From NCBI RefSeq assembly GCF_007677875.1, contig NZ_VEDO01000024.1, forward strand, positions 31,142-95,141: a DNA stretch of 64,000 nucleotides, read 5' to 3'. The notes beneath the pieces were generated by a model. That model had not been told where the DNA came from and searched no databases. It worked only from the letters and a program-made list of their open reading frames with translations. A program made the translations under genes and the position numbers. Position 1 is the first letter of the stretch. Each line of letters begins with the position of its first letter. Source of the stretch: Variovorax boronicumulans (GTDB taxonomy: Bacteria > Pseudomonadota > Gammaproteobacteria > Burkholderiales > Burkholderiaceae_C). Shown here piece after piece: positions 10,223 through 19,817 of the stretch.

Positions 10223-10417
10223 CGCCCCGGCGCGCGCGGCACCGCAGATCGCCGACGCAAGGGCGGGGCCCGCGCGCGCCCGCACCTACCAGGCCAGGGG
10301 CTTTCCCACCCCTGCCCGATCGGGCTAGGGGCTGGCGCAGGGCCCGCGCCGACCATGCAGGACATCGGCAACACGGCACCGGCCCCGCACCCTGCCGGCA
10401 CACAAGGAGACAAGCAC
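10223..10417. repeat. Intergenic dyads before a Bug gene
   Basis: GC-rich spacer with a perfect palindrome GCCCGATCGGGC (10314-10325), a CAGGGG ... CCCCTG inverted pair just before it and a directly repeated AGGGGCT. It may act as a transcription attenuator between ligase and receptor genes, or be a genus-specific intergenic repeat; neither can be decided from one copy. Confidence 0.3.
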
Positions 10418-11407
10418 ATGCAGAACATTCGTGGATGGTGGACCCGCCTGAGCGCGGGCGCCTTGCTGGCCTGCGCGGCCTTCGGCACGGCGGCCGCGGA
10501 CTACCCGGACCGCCCCGTGCGCCTGGTCGTCAGCGTGCAGCCCGGCGGCGCCACCGACATCGCCGCGCGCACCGTGGCGAACAAGCTCACCGAGCGGCTG
10601 GGCCAGAGCGTGGTGGTGGAGAACAAGCCCGGCGCGGCGACGCGGCTGGGCACCGAGTACGTGACCAAGGCCAAGCCCGACGGCTACACGCTGGGGCTGT
10701 TCTTCGGCATCGCCGGCCTGTTCCAGCTGATGTTCGACGGCTACGCGCCGCTGGAGCCCGGCAAGGACTTCGACGCGGTCACGCTGTTCGCACGCGCGCC
10801 CTCGTTCCTGGCCGTCAACGCCGCGCTGCCCGTGCACTCGGTGGCCGACTTCGTCGCCTACGCGAAGCGCAAGACCGGCGGCGTGAGCTTCGGCCACAGC
10901 GGCAACGCATCGACCACCAACCTGGGCGCGCTGGCGCTGCTCCAGTCGGTGGGCGCGACCGGCGTCGGCGTGGCCTACAAGGGCAACGGCCCGACGGCCG
11001 TGGCCATCGCCGCGGGCGACATCGACTTCGGCCTCATCGACTACCCCTCGGCCCGGCCCATGGTCGAGCGTGGCGCGATCCGGCTGATCGCGATCACCGA
11101 GCCCCAGCGCTCGCCGCTGCGCCCGGAGCTGCCCACCACGGGCGAGCAGGGCATCACGCGCAGCATCGACGGCGTCACGCCCTGGTTCTTCCTGGCGGCG
11201 CCCGCCGGCACGCCGCCGGCCATCATCGCCACGCTGAACCGGCACGTGAACGAGGTGCTCAAGCTGCCCGAGGTGCTGGAGCGGCTGCAGGCCGCCGGCG
11301 TCGACGCCGAAGGCAGCACGCCGGCCCAGGCCGTCGAGCGCTTCCAGGCCGACCGCGCGCGGCTGAGCACCATCGCGCGCGACCTCGGTGTGTCGCTGAA
11401 GAACTGA
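10418..11407 (+). CDS. Bug-family TTT periplasmic substrate-binding protein
   Basis: A 329-residue receptor. A signal peptide (to about FGTAAA) is followed by YPDRPVRLVVSVQPGGATD, the ligand-loop region typical of Bug proteins, and KPDGYTLGL. The start at 10418 is set by AAGGAGACAAG 4 bp upstream; an ATG 21 codons earlier lacks such a site. It is the first of three consecutive but clearly divergent receptor genes (10418, 11417, 12440), implying several related ligands. No tctA/tctB membrane genes accompany them. Confidence 0.92.
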   Translation: MQNIRGWWTRLSAGALLACAAFGTAAADYPDRPVRLVVSVQPGGATDIAARTVANKLTERLGQSVVVENKPGAATRLGTEYVTKAKPDGYTLGLFFGIAGLFQLMFDGYAPLEPGKDFDAVTLFARAPSFLAVNAALPVHSVADFVAYAKRKTGGVSFGHSGNASTTNLGALALLQSVGATGVGVAYKGNGPTAVAIAAGDIDFGLIDYPSARPMVERGAIRLIAITEPQRSPLRPELPTTGEQGITRSIDGVTPWFFLAAPAGTPPAIIATLNRHVNEVLKLPEVLERLQAAGVDAEGSTPAQAVERFQADRARLSTIARDLGVSLKN

Positions 11408-11416
11408 GAGGCCGGC

Positions 11417-12415
11417 ATGCGCACACCCGATGCCACCCCACCCAGCGCCCGGCGCCGCACGCTGCTGGCCGCCGCCGGCGCCGCGCTGGCCTTGCCAGCG
11501 CTGGCCCAGGCGCCCGCGTTCCCGAGCCGGCCGATCCGGCTGGTGGTGCCGTTCCCGCCCGGCGGCGGCACCGACATCCTGGTGCGGCTCTACGCGCAGG
11601 CCCTGCAGGACGCCTGGGGCCAGAGCGTGGTGGTGGACAACCGCTCCGGCGCCGGCGGCGTGATCGGCGCGCAGCACGTGCAGACCCAGCCGCCGGACGG
11701 CCACACGCTGCTGGTGACGGTGAGCACCACGCACGCCATCCTGCCGCACATGCAGAAGCTGCCGTTCGATCCGTTCCAGGACTTCACGGCCGTCACGCTG
11801 CTCACGCGCGCGCAGTCCGGCCTGTTCGTGCGCGCCGACCACCCGGCCGCCAGCTTCCAGGACTTCGTGGCCGCCGCCAAGGCACAGCCGCAGCCCACCG
11901 CGGTCGGCGACTGGGGCGTGGGCTCGTTCGGCCACCTGGTGGCCGTGGCGCTGGGCATCACGCTGGGCTTCCAGGTCGTGCCCGTGCACTACCGCGGCGC
12001 GGCGCCGATCACGCTCGCGGTGCTGGCCGGCGAGGTGCCGGCCGGCTCGGCCGACGTGGCGACGCTGCGGCCGCACCTGCAGGCCGGCAAGCTGCGCATG
12101 CTGGCTGTCAACGGTGCGGCCCGGCACCCGGCCCTGCCCGAGGTGCCGACCTACGGCGAGCTCGGCGTGCCCGACCTCGACCCCTACTCCTGGTTCGGCG
12201 TGTTCGCGCCGGCCGGCACGCCGCTGCCGCTGCGCGAGAAGTTCGCCGAGGTGGCGCAGCGGCTCGCCCGCTCGCCCGAAGCCGGCGCGCGGCTGGCGGA
12301 GCTGGGCTTCATTCCGGTCGGTTCCTCGCCGGCCGCGTTCGAAGCCGAATGGCGCGCCAGCCACACGGCCTTCGGCAAGCTCGTGCGCAAGACCGGCATC
12401 CGCGTCGACGGCTGA
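11417..12415 (+). CDS. Bug-family TTT periplasmic substrate-binding protein
   Basis: A 332-residue receptor whose N-terminus carries an RRR followed by a hydrophobic stretch ending ALAQA, compatible with a Sec or Tat signal. The mature part shows FPSRPIRLVVPFPPGGGTDILVR and the PPDGHTLLV segment of the family. It begins 9 bp after the preceding receptor, in the same operon. Confidence 0.92.
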   Translation: MRTPDATPPSARRRTLLAAAGAALALPALAQAPAFPSRPIRLVVPFPPGGGTDILVRLYAQALQDAWGQSVVVDNRSGAGGVIGAQHVQTQPPDGHTLLVTVSTTHAILPHMQKLPFDPFQDFTAVTLLTRAQSGLFVRADHPAASFQDFVAAAKAQPQPTAVGDWGVGSFGHLVAVALGITLGFQVVPVHYRGAAPITLAVLAGEVPAGSADVATLRPHLQAGKLRMLAVNGAARHPALPEVPTYGELGVPDLDPYSWFGVFAPAGTPLPLREKFAEVAQRLARSPEAGARLAELGFIPVGSSPAAFEAEWRASHTAFGKLVRKTGIRVDG

Positions 12416-12439
12416 TCCCCATCCCTTGCAGGAGTTCGC

Positions 12440-13399
12440 ATGCCCTCCATCCGGAAACTGCTAGCCGCCGCCGCGCTGTGCACCTGGGCCGCCGCGGCCG
12501 CGGCCTTCCCCGACAAGCCCGTGCGCATCGTCGTGCCCTATCCCGCAGGCGGCGCGACCGACGCCTCGGCCCGCATCCTCGCCGAGAAGCTGACCGCCGC
12601 CTGGGGCCAGCCGGTGGTCGTGGACAACAAACCCGGCGCCACCGGCGCCATCGGCACCGAGCTGGCGGCGCGCAGCGCGCCCGACGGCAGCACCCTGCTG
12701 CTGCAGGTGCCCATCCTGCTGTCCACCGAGGTCACGCGCCCCTCGGTCGGCTACCGCACGCTGCGCGACCTGGTGCCGGTCACCACGGTGTTCGTCACGC
12801 CCGTCGTCTACCTGGCCAGCAACGCCGGCCCGCAGGGCGACCTGGCCGCCGTGCTGGCGCAGGCCCGGGCCAGGCCGGGGCAGTTCAGCTACGGCTCGCA
12901 TGGCGAAGGCACCAGCACCCACTACCTGGGCGAGCGGCTCAAGGCCACCACGGGCGTGCAGCTCACGCACGTGCCCTATGCGGGCGACGCGCCGATGCTG
13001 AACGACCTGCTGGGTGGCCACCTGGCCACCGGCTTCCTGAGCGGCCTGAACGCCAAGAAGGCGCAGGACACCGGCAAGGCACGCATGCTGGCCGTGGCCA
13101 GCCGCGAGCGCTCGCCGCTGCTGCCGGAGGTGCCGACCTTCGCCGAGGCCGGCGTGCCGGGCTTCGACCGGCAGTCCTGGGGCAAGCTGTTCGCACCGGC
13201 CGGCACGCCGCCCGCCACTGTCGAGCGCATCGCCGCCGATGTGGAGCGCGTCCTCGCACTGCCCGAGGTCCGACAGCGCTTCGCCACGCTCGGCCTGGTC
13301 GCCAGCGGCGGCACGCCCGCGCAGACGCTGCGCGATGTGCAGGGCGAACACGCCTACTGGGTCGATCTGGTCAAGGAGTTCGGGCAGCTCGGGAAATAG
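12440..13399 (+). CDS. Bug-family TTT periplasmic substrate-binding protein
   Basis: A 319-residue receptor with a signal peptide cleaved near AAAAAFPDK, then [15 protein letters not shown] and the [10 protein letters not shown] segment. GCAGGAG precedes the ATG. It is the third of the tandem receptor genes and the last gene of the rightward operon, converging on the acyl-CoA dehydrogenase pair. Confidence 0.92.
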   Translation: MPSIRKLLAAAALCTWAAAAAAFPDKPVRIVVPYPAGGATDASARILAEKLTAAWGQPVVVDNKPGATGAIGTELAARSAPDGSTLLLQVPILLSTEVTRPSVGYRTLRDLVPVTTVFVTPVVYLASNAGPQGDLAAVLAQARARPGQFSYGSHGEGTSTHYLGERLKATTGVQLTHVPYAGDAPMLNDLLGGHLATGFLSGLNAKKAQDTGKARMLAVASRERSPLLPEVPTFAEAGVPGFDRQSWGKLFAPAGTPPATVERIAADVERVLALPEVRQRFATLGLVASGGTPAQTLRDVQGEHAYWVDLVKEFGQLGK

Positions 13400-13414
13400 T
13401 CTGCCCGGCGCCGC

Positions 13415-13429
13415 CGCCACACGGTGGCG
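13415..13429. terminator. Hairpin between convergent genes
   Basis: CGCCAC-ACG-GTGGCG forms a short GC-rich stem in the 34-bp gap between the convergent Bug gene and acyl-CoA dehydrogenase gene. There is no T-run, so it is only a possible bidirectional termination or pause site. Confidence 0.3.
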
Positions 13430-13433
13430 CGCG

Positions 13434-14426
13434 TCACACGGCCAGCCGCTCGCGCACGAACGCCAGCACCGGCGCGGTGTCTTCCAGCAGCGCGCGTCCC
13501 AGGGCACGTGCGCAGTCCCCCGCGCTGGCCCCTGCGCTGCGCCACTCGTGCAGGCGCCGCGCGTGGATGGCCAGCGCGTACTCTTCCGTGATGCCGATGG
13601 CGCCGTGCACGGCATGCGCGATGGCGACCACGCGTTCGGCCGCATCGCAGCACGCGAGCTTGGCGCTGAGCGCCGGCAGCGTGCCGGGTGCCACGGCGCT
13701 GCCGGCGCAGGCCAGCCGGGCCGCCATGCCCGCGCCGGCCACCTGCTCGGCCAACGCGCTGACCTCCATCTGCAGGGCCTGGAAATGGCCGATCGGCCGG
13801 CCGAACTGGCGCCGGTCCTGCGCGTAGGCCAGCGTCATGGCCAGCACGGCGGACATCGCCCCGGCCATCTCCGCCGCCTGCAGCGGCGCCGTCAACACCG
13901 CCGCCGCGTACGGAGCGGGAAAGCGCGCCGACGCCTGCGCCAGCACCACGCCATCCAGCGCGCCGCTGGCGCGCGGCCGGTAGTCGCCCGCGCGCACCGC
14001 ATGTCCGGCCAGCGCCAGCAGATGCCAGTGGCCGCCATGCTGCACCAGCGCATGGGATGCCAGTTGCAGGCCGGGCGTCTGCGGCAGCGCCAGCGCACCG
14101 CTGGGCGCCGCCACGGCATCGCACAACACCATCGGCTGCGCCGGTGGCTGCACGCCAGCGGCGGCCAGCAGCGCACGGGCGAGCGCCGTCTCCGCCAGGG
14201 GCAAGGGGCAGGCATGCCGCCCCAGCACGCAAGCGATCTCGAAGCCGGCCGCCAGGTCCAGCCCGCTGCCGCCCTGCTCTTCGGGCACGAAGGCATCGGC
14301 ATAGCCCAGCGGCTCCAGCTGCTGCCAGAGCGGCGCGGCCTCGCCGGCTTCGACGGCGCGCACCTGCGCCGCCGAACAGTGCGCGGCCAGCGCGCTGTGC
14401 AAGCCTTGGACAAGGGAATCGTTCAT
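13434..14426 (-). CDS. Acyl-CoA dehydrogenase, smaller subunit of a heteromer-like pair
   Basis: A 330-residue acyl-CoA dehydrogenase-like protein, shorter than usual, with PEEQGGSGLD near the N-terminus, DRRQFGRPIGHFQALQ in the C-terminal helical domain and HAVHGAIGITEEY. It lacks the well-formed FAD-loop TEP motif of its neighbour. Tandem pairs of one full and one short acyl-CoA dehydrogenase are typical of the alpha2beta2 enzymes in steroid and cholate side-chain degradation. AGGAG precedes the ATG, 16 bp after the partner's stop. Confidence 0.82.
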   Translation of the reverse strand: MNDSLVQGLHSALAAHCSAAQVRAVEAGEAAPLWQQLEPLGYADAFVPEEQGGSGLDLAAGFEIACVLGRHACPLPLAETALARALLAAAGVQPPAQPMVLCDAVAAPSGALALPQTPGLQLASHALVQHGGHWHLLALAGHAVRAGDYRPRASGALDGVVLAQASARFPAPYAAAVLTAPLQAAEMAGAMSAVLAMTLAYAQDRRQFGRPIGHFQALQMEVSALAEQVAGAGMAARLACAGSAVAPGTLPALSAKLACCDAAERVVAIAHAVHGAIGITEEYALAIHARRLHEWRSAGASAGDCARALGRALLEDTAPVLAFVRERLAV

Positions 14427-14442
14427 GCGCGGGTTCTCCTGT

Positions 14443-15600
14443 TCATCGCATTCCCAGGCCGCGCGCAACGATGCCGCGCAGGATCTGGCGCGTGCCGCCG
14501 CGCAGCGAGAAGCTGGGCGCGATCTGCGTCAGGTAGGCCAATGTCTGCAGCAGCGCCGGTGGCGCCGCGGCACCGCCGTGGTCCAGCGCCTGCGCCACCC
14601 AGCCCGGCACCGCCTGTTCGAACTCCGTGCCCAGGTCCTTCACGAGCGAAGCGGCCAGAGCCGGCTGCTCGCCACGCTGCAGCTGTGCCGCGATGGACAG
14701 CGACATCGCACGCAGCACGGCCGTGCGCGACGCGATGCGGCCCAGCGTGGCCAGGGCGGCGCCGTCCACGTCGGGCAGCGTGCGCAGGTGCGCGAGCCAG
14801 GTGTCGACCAGCACCATGGACGACAGCAGCCGCTCGGGGCCGCTGCGCTCGAAGGCCAGCTCGGCCGTGACCTGCTCCCAGCCCGCGCCCTCCGCGCCGA
14901 CCAGCGCATCGGCCGGCAGCACCACGTCGTCGATTAGCACCTCGCAGAAGTGCCGGTCGCCCGTGATGTCCAGCAGCGGCCGCACCGTGATGCCGGGCAG
15001 CGACAGGTCCACCAGCACCTGCGACAGGCCCTTGTGCCGGTCCTCGGGCGTGCCCGAGGTGCGCACCAGCGCGCACATCAGCTGCGAGCGGTGGGCGTTG
15101 GTGGTCCAGATCTTGCGCCCGCGCAGCACCCAGCCGGTGTCGGTGCGCAGCGCGCGCGTGCGCACGCCGGCCAGGTCCGAGCCGGTGTCGGGCTCGCTCA
15201 TGCCGATGGCCACGAACAGCTCGCCGCGCGCGATGGCCGGCAGGAAACGCTCGCGCTGGGCCTCGCTGCCGTAGCGCAGGATCAGCGGCGCGGTCTGGCG
15301 GTCGGCGATCCAGTGCGCCGAGACCGGCGCGCCCGCGGCCAGCAGTTCCTCGGACAGCACGAAGCGCGCGAACGCGCTGCGCCCACCGCCGCCGTAGCGC
15401 CGGGGCAGCGTCAGGCACAGCCAGCCCTGCTGCGCTAGTGCGCGGCTGAAGCCGGCGTCGAAGCCCATCCACGAGCGCGCGCGCAAGGCCGGCGGCATGC
15501 CCTGCAGCGCCTCGGCCAGGAAGCGCCGCACCGGCGCACGCAGGGCCTCGTCCTCGGCGGGAATGCGCACGGGCGTGAACGCGGCGGTGATGTCTTGCAC
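14443..15600 (-). CDS. Acyl-CoA dehydrogenase, larger subunit of the pair
   Basis: A 385-residue protein with the FAD-contact motif MSEPDTGSDLAGVRTRA, the KIWTTNAH stretch, and a C-terminal FSLRGGTRQILRGIVARGLG that corresponds to the flavin-contacting segment. Together with the shorter gene 16 bp downstream it probably forms a heterotetrameric dehydrogenase. It is transcribed divergently from a LysR gene with only 29 bp between the starts, so LysR control is likely. Confidence 0.87.
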   Translation of the reverse strand: MQDITAAFTPVRIPAEDEALRAPVRRFLAEALQGMPPALRARSWMGFDAGFSRALAQQGWLCLTLPRRYGGGGRSAFARFVLSEELLAAGAPVSAHWIADRQTAPLILRYGSEAQRERFLPAIARGELFVAIGMSEPDTGSDLAGVRTRALRTDTGWVLRGRKIWTTNAHRSQLMCALVRTSGTPEDRHKGLSQVLVDLSLPGITVRPLLDITGDRHFCEVLIDDVVLPADALVGAEGAGWEQVTAELAFERSGPERLLSSMVLVDTWLAHLRTLPDVDGAALATLGRIASRTAVLRAMSLSIAAQLQRGEQPALAASLVKDLGTEFEQAVPGWVAQALDHGGAAAPPALLQTLAYLTQIAPSFSLRGGTRQILRGIVARGLGMR

Positions 15601-15629
15601 CTGGGCTCCTCTCTCTAGAATTTCCGGCC

Positions 15630-16526
15630 ATGGAACTGCGCCAACTGCGGCAATTCGTCGTCCTTGCCGAGACGCTCAACTTTCACCGCGCCGCCGAGCG
15701 CCTGCACATGGCACAGCCCCCGCTGTCCACGGCCATGCGCAAGCTCGAGGAGGAGCTGGGCATCGTGCTGTTCGACCGCGACCCGCGCGGCTTGAAGCTG
15801 ACGGTGGCCGGCGGCATCGCGCTCGCGCATGCGCGACAAACGCTGCAGGGCGCGGAGGAGCTGCGCCGCGCGGCGACGGAATGCGCCACCGGCGAGCAGG
15901 GCCGGCTCACGCTGGGCTTCGCCGGCACCTCCAGCTTCTCGCTGCTGCCGCGGCTGATCCCGCTGTTCCAGGCCCGCTTTCCGCGCGTGGAACTGGTGCT
16001 GCGCGAATCGACCACGCGCGCGTTGATCGAGGCCATGGCCGAGCACACGGTGGATGTTGCGCTGCTGCGCACGCCGGTGTTCGAGCCCTGCGCCGCCGAG
16101 CTGCTGGAGCTGGAGCGCGACCGCTTCGTGCTGGCAGTGCACCCGGACCACGCGCTGGCGCAGCGCGCCAGCGTCACGCTGGCCGAACTCGGCGACCAGC
16201 CCTGGATCCAGTACTCGCGCCTGCAGGTGCCAGCCATGCACGCGCTGGTGCAGATGGCGTTCCGCCACGCCGGCATCGCGCCCAAGGTGGTGCAGGAAAT
16301 GGTGCAGGTGCCGACCGCCGTGGGCCTGGTGGAGAGCGGCATCGGCGTGGCGCTGGTGCCCTCGGTCACGGCGCGCTATGCGCTCACCAATGTGCGCCTG
16401 CTGCCGATCGACGACCTGCCGGCGCTGCTGGACATCGGCATCGCGCTGGCCCACCACCCGGCCGTGGCGACCGGGCCGACGCAGCGCTTCGTCGAGACCG
16501 CCAGGGACATGCTGGCCACGGGCTGA
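15630..16526 (+). CDS. LysR-type transcriptional regulator
   Basis: A 298-residue LysR protein. The N-terminal HTH begins MELRQLRQFVVLAETLNFHRAAERLHMAQPPLS, and the C-terminal effector domain starts near GRLTLGFAG. It is divergent from the acyl-CoA dehydrogenase pair, with the 29-bp intergenic region presumably holding overlapping promoters and the binding site. It is convergent with the Bug gene, whose stop lies 3 bp away. Confidence 0.93.
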   Translation: MELRQLRQFVVLAETLNFHRAAERLHMAQPPLSTAMRKLEEELGIVLFDRDPRGLKLTVAGGIALAHARQTLQGAEELRRAATECATGEQGRLTLGFAGTSSFSLLPRLIPLFQARFPRVELVLRESTTRALIEAMAEHTVDVALLRTPVFEPCAAELLELERDRFVLAVHPDHALAQRASVTLAELGDQPWIQYSRLQVPAMHALVQMAFRHAGIAPKVVQEMVQVPTAVGLVESGIGVALVPSVTARYALTNVRLLPIDDLPALLDIGIALAHHPAVATGPTQRFVETARDMLATG

Positions 16527-16528
16527 GT

Positions 16529-17506
16529 TCACTCCTGCTCCATGCCGACGCGCGCGGCCACGGCGCGCAGCTGCGCGACTTCGCTTTCCTGGAAGGCGCC
16601 GAGTTCCTTCGGCCCCATCGGCGCGGGGATGCCGCCCAGGCTGTCGATGTAGGCCGTGCCCTCGGGGCTGCGCACTATGTCCAGCGCGGCCTTGGCCACC
16701 TTGGCGACGATGGCCGGGCCGGTGCGCGCCGGGAAGAAGCCGCCGACCCAGGCGTGCACCTCGTGGCCGGGGATGCCGGCCTCGGCCATGGTCGGCACCT
16801 CGGGCAGGTCGCGCAGGCGTTGCCGGCTGGTCACGGCCAGCGCGCGCAGCCGGCCGCCCTTGATCAGCGGCGCGACGGCGCTGATCTCGGCCAGCGAGTA
16901 GGCCACGTCGCCCGCCGCCAGGCCCATCACGGCGGCCGAGGTGCCTTTGTACGGCACATGCGTGCCGGCGACACCGGCCTGCAGGTGGTACTGCTCGATG
17001 GCCAGCCGGTAGGTGGCCGTGCCGCTGCCGAACGGCACCTTGCCGCCGCCTTCGCGCAGGTGCGCCGTCAGGTCGGCCATGCTGCGCAGCGGCGAGGCGG
17101 CCGGCACCACGAACACCATCGGAAAGCGCGCCGCCACCGCCAGCGGCGTGAAGTCGGCGAACGGGTCGTAGGGCAGCTGCTTGAACGTCACCAGGTTGGT
17201 CGTCATCGGCGAGTTGCTGGCCCAGAACAGCGTGTAGCCGTCGGCCGGCGCGCGGGCCACGAACTGCGCCGCGATGAAGCTGTTGGCGCCGGTGCGGTTC
17301 TCCACCACGAAGGGCTGGCCGAAGCGTTGCTGCAGCCGCGGCGCCAGGAAGCGCGCGATGGTGTCGGCCCCGCTGCCGGGCGGCAGCGAGACGATCACCT
17401 TGACCGGCTTGTTCGGCCACTCGTCGGCCGGGCCGGCCAGGGCTGGCAGCGCGCTGGCGCCGGCCAGCGCGAGCAATGCGCGGCGGCGGATGGGGGGCTG
17501 GTGCAT
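16529..17506 (-). CDS. Bug-family TTT periplasmic substrate-binding protein
   Basis: A 325-residue receptor. An RRR plus hydrophobic N-terminus ends at LPALAGPADEW, suggesting a Sec or Tat signal; then NKPVKVIVSLPPGSGADTIAR and APADGYTLF follow. AAGGAGACAG precedes the ATG. It is the last gene of the long leftward operon that starts with MaoC genes near 23.4 kb. Confidence 0.92.
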   Translation of the reverse strand: MHQPPIRRRALLALAGASALPALAGPADEWPNKPVKVIVSLPPGSGADTIARFLAPRLQQRFGQPFVVENRTGANSFIAAQFVARAPADGYTLFWASNSPMTTNLVTFKQLPYDPFADFTPLAVAARFPMVFVVPAASPLRSMADLTAHLREGGGKVPFGSGTATYRLAIEQYHLQAGVAGTHVPYKGTSAAVMGLAAGDVAYSLAEISAVAPLIKGGRLRALAVTSRQRLRDLPEVPTMAEAGIPGHEVHAWVGGFFPARTGPAIVAKVAKAALDIVRSPEGTAYIDSLGGIPAPMGPKELGAFQESEVAQLRAVAARVGMEQE

Positions 17507-17538
17507 GTCTGTCTCCTTGTGGGTATGGGAAGAGGATC

Positions 17539-18339
17539 TCAGGGGCGCGGCACGGCCTTGGCGCGCCCGCTGCTGAAGGCGGCCAGCCGCTCCTCGTGCT
17601 CGGGCGTGTGGTGCGCCAGCGCCTGGAACGCGGCCGAGAGTTCCAGCAGCGTGTCCAGCCGCACCTGCTCGCCTTCGCGCAGCAGCCGCTTGCCCAGCCG
17701 CAGCGCATCGCCGGGCTGGGCCGCGATCTCCTGCGCCAGCGCCAGCGCCGCGGGCATCAGCTTGTCGGGCGCGACGACCTGCGACACCAGGCCGTCCGCA
17801 CGGGCCTGCTGCGCGTCGATGGCGCGGCCGGTGAAGGCCAGTTCGGCCGCGCGCGAGCGCCCCACCAGCCGCGGCAGCAGCCAGGCGCCGCCATCGCCCG
17901 GAATCAGGCCCAGCCGCACGAAGCTGCAGGCGAAGCGGGCCTGTTCGCTCGCGATGCGGATGTCGCACAGGCAGGCCAGGTCCAGGCCGGCGCCGATGGC
18001 GTGGCCGTTGACCGCGGCGATCGTCGGCACCTCCAGCGCGTACCAGGCCAGCACCATGCGCTGGATGCCGTCGCGGTAGGCGTCGCGCGAGCGCACCGGC
18101 AGGCCGAGGCCGCTGCCGACCTGCTCGCGCAGCGCCTTGACGTTGCCGCCGGACGAGAAGCTGCTGCCGCTGCCGGTCAGCACCACGGCATGCACGGTGC
18201 GGTCGGCGGCGACGCGCGCGCAGGCCGCCAGCAGCGCCTCGATCGCATCGGGGTCGGAGACGGCGTTCTGCGTCTGCGGCCGGTCCATGGTCAGCACGGC
18301 CACGCGGCCCTCGCGCCGCTCGGTCAGGAACGGCGTCAT
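17539..18339 (-). CDS. Enoyl-CoA hydratase/isomerase (crotonase) family protein
   Basis: A 266-residue crotonase-fold protein with the oxyanion-hole segments SFSSGGNVKAL and GHAIGAGLDLACLCD. The two Glu residues of classical enoyl-CoA hydratase are not conserved: AGLDL replaces GxCEL and FVRLGLIPGDGG has Val at the second position. Isomerase (PaaG-like) or another crotonase activity is therefore as likely as hydration. It overlaps the upstream Bug gene by 4 bp. Confidence 0.85.
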   Translation of the reverse strand: MTPFLTERREGRVAVLTMDRPQTQNAVSDPDAIEALLAACARVAADRTVHAVVLTGSGSSFSSGGNVKALREQVGSGLGLPVRSRDAYRDGIQRMVLAWYALEVPTIAAVNGHAIGAGLDLACLCDIRIASEQARFACSFVRLGLIPGDGGAWLLPRLVGRSRAAELAFTGRAIDAQQARADGLVSQVVAPDKLMPAALALAQEIAAQPGDALRLGKRLLREGEQVRLDTLLELSAAFQALAHHTPEHEERLAAFSSGRAKAVPRP

Positions 18340-19319
18340 TCGGGTTGCACGCCGGCGTTGCGCGCGGCGGTGGTCCAGCGCGTGATCTCGGTGCGCAGCA
18401 GCGCGTCGAACTGCGCCGGCGTGGAGGCATGCAGTTCCACGCCCTGCGCGGCGAACTGCTGGCGCAGTGCCGGCTCGGCCACGACCTGGTTGATCGCCTC
18501 GCTGAGCCGCTGCACCACCGGCGCGGGCGTGGCCGCGGGCAGCAGAACGCCGTGCCAGGTGGTGGCACTGAAGCCCTTGAGCACGGTCTCGGCCACCGTC
18601 GGCACCTGTGGCAGCACGGCCGCGCGCTCGCTGCTGGTGACGGCCAGCGCGCGCACGCGCTGGTCGCGCACGAAGGGCAGCGCGCTGCTCAGCGCGTCCA
18701 GCATGAAGTGGATGCGCCCGCCGATCAGGTCGGTCATGGCCGGCGCCGTGCCCTTGTACGGCACGTGCACGGCCGTCGTGCCGGTGCCCTGCAGCAGCAG
18801 CTCCACGCCCAGGTGGGTGATGTTGCCGATGCCGCCGGAACCGTAGCTGGCCTGCCCCGGATGCGCCTTGAGGTACTGCACGAGTTGCGCCATCGTGGTG
18901 ACCTCGGCCGGCAGCGCCGGCCCGGCGACGATGATGGCGGGGATGGACGCCGGCAGCGCGACCGGCGCGAAGTCCCTGGCCGGGTCGTAGCCCATCTTCT
19001 TGTACAGCGCGGGTGTGACCGCGATGCCCGAGGAGTGGTAGAGCGCGGTGTAGCCGTCGGCCGGCGCCTTGGCGACGAACTCGCTGGCGATGTTGCCGCC
19101 CGCGCCGAGCCGGTTCTCGACGATGAACTGCTGGCCCAGCACATCGCCGAGCCGGGCAGCCATTGCACGCGCGACGACATCGGTCGGGCCGCCGGCCGCG
19201 TAGGGCAGCACCAGGCGGATCGGCTTGGCGGGCCAGGCGGCCTGGGCGCGCGCGGCCAGCGGCGCAGCGGACAGTGCCGCCAGGGTGGCGAGCAGGCGGC
19301 GTCGGTCTTGGTGGATCAT
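18336..19319 (-). CDS. Bug-family TTT periplasmic substrate-binding protein
   Basis: A 327-residue receptor with a signal peptide ending ARAQAAWP, followed by KPIRLVLPYAAGGPTDVVAR and APADGYTALYHSSG. The start at 19319 is chosen because AGGAGACAAGAG directly precedes it; an ATG seven codons upstream lies before this ribosome-binding site. It is translationally coupled to the crotonase downstream (4-bp overlap). Confidence 0.92.
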   Translation of the reverse strand: MIHQDRRRLLATLAALSAAPLAARAQAAWPAKPIRLVLPYAAGGPTDVVARAMAARLGDVLGQQFIVENRLGAGGNIASEFVAKAPADGYTALYHSSGIAVTPALYKKMGYDPARDFAPVALPASIPAIIVAGPALPAEVTTMAQLVQYLKAHPGQASYGSGGIGNITHLGVELLLQGTGTTAVHVPYKGTAPAMTDLIGGRIHFMLDALSSALPFVRDQRVRALAVTSSERAAVLPQVPTVAETVLKGFSATTWHGVLLPAATPAPVVQRLSEAINQVVAEPALRQQFAAQGVELHASTPAQFDALLRTEITRWTTAARNAGVQPE

Positions 19320-19344
19320 CTCTTGTCTCCTTGGGTTCATGTGT

Positions 19345-19809
19345 TCAGTTGGCGCGCCTGCGCATCAGGCGCAGCGGCGTGTAGACCAGCACGGGCGTGC
19401 CGCGCTGGTTCAGTACCGTGTTGCGGGTGCGGACCAGGCCGCGGTCGGGATTGGACGTGGCGCGCTGCTCGACCACCTCGCAGTCCACGTGCAGCGTGTC
19501 GCCGACCAGCGTGGGCCCCTGCATGTCGATCTCGGTGTGCAGGAAGGCCAGGCCCGCGGTCTGGAAGGACGGTGCCACCAGCCCTTCGGCAAAGGTGTAG
19601 ACCAGGCCACCCGGTACCACCCGGCCCGGGATGCCCATGGCCGCGCGGTCGGCGGGGTCGGCATTGCCGAACAGCTCCTCGGTCAGCCAGGTCAGGTTGA
19701 CGAAATGGACCAGGTCGGTTTCGGTGACGGTGCGCTTGCGCGTGCGAAAGCGCGTGCCCACGGGCAGCTCGTCCCAGTGGATGTCCAGCGCGATGGGAAG
19801 GTCGGCCAT
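19345..19809 (-). CDS. MaoC-like hotdog dehydratase
   Basis: A 154-residue single-hotdog protein (MaoC_like, mesaconyl-CoA hydratase-like), with VTETDLVHFVNLTW and RVVPGGLVYTFAEGL. The canonical DxNPxH is replaced by LFGNADPADR, so the catalytic competence of this chain is uncertain and it may act with another hotdog. It lies 8 bp downstream of an acyl-CoA dehydrogenase and presumably hydrates its enoyl-CoA product. Confidence 0.8.
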   Translation of the reverse strand: MADLPIALDIHWDELPVGTRFRTRKRTVTETDLVHFVNLTWLTEELFGNADPADRAAMGIPGRVVPGGLVYTFAEGLVAPSFQTAGLAFLHTEIDMQGPTLVGDTLHVDCEVVEQRATSNPDRGLVRTRNTVLNQRGTPVLVYTPLRLMRRRAN

Positions 19810-19817
19810 GGTGTGTC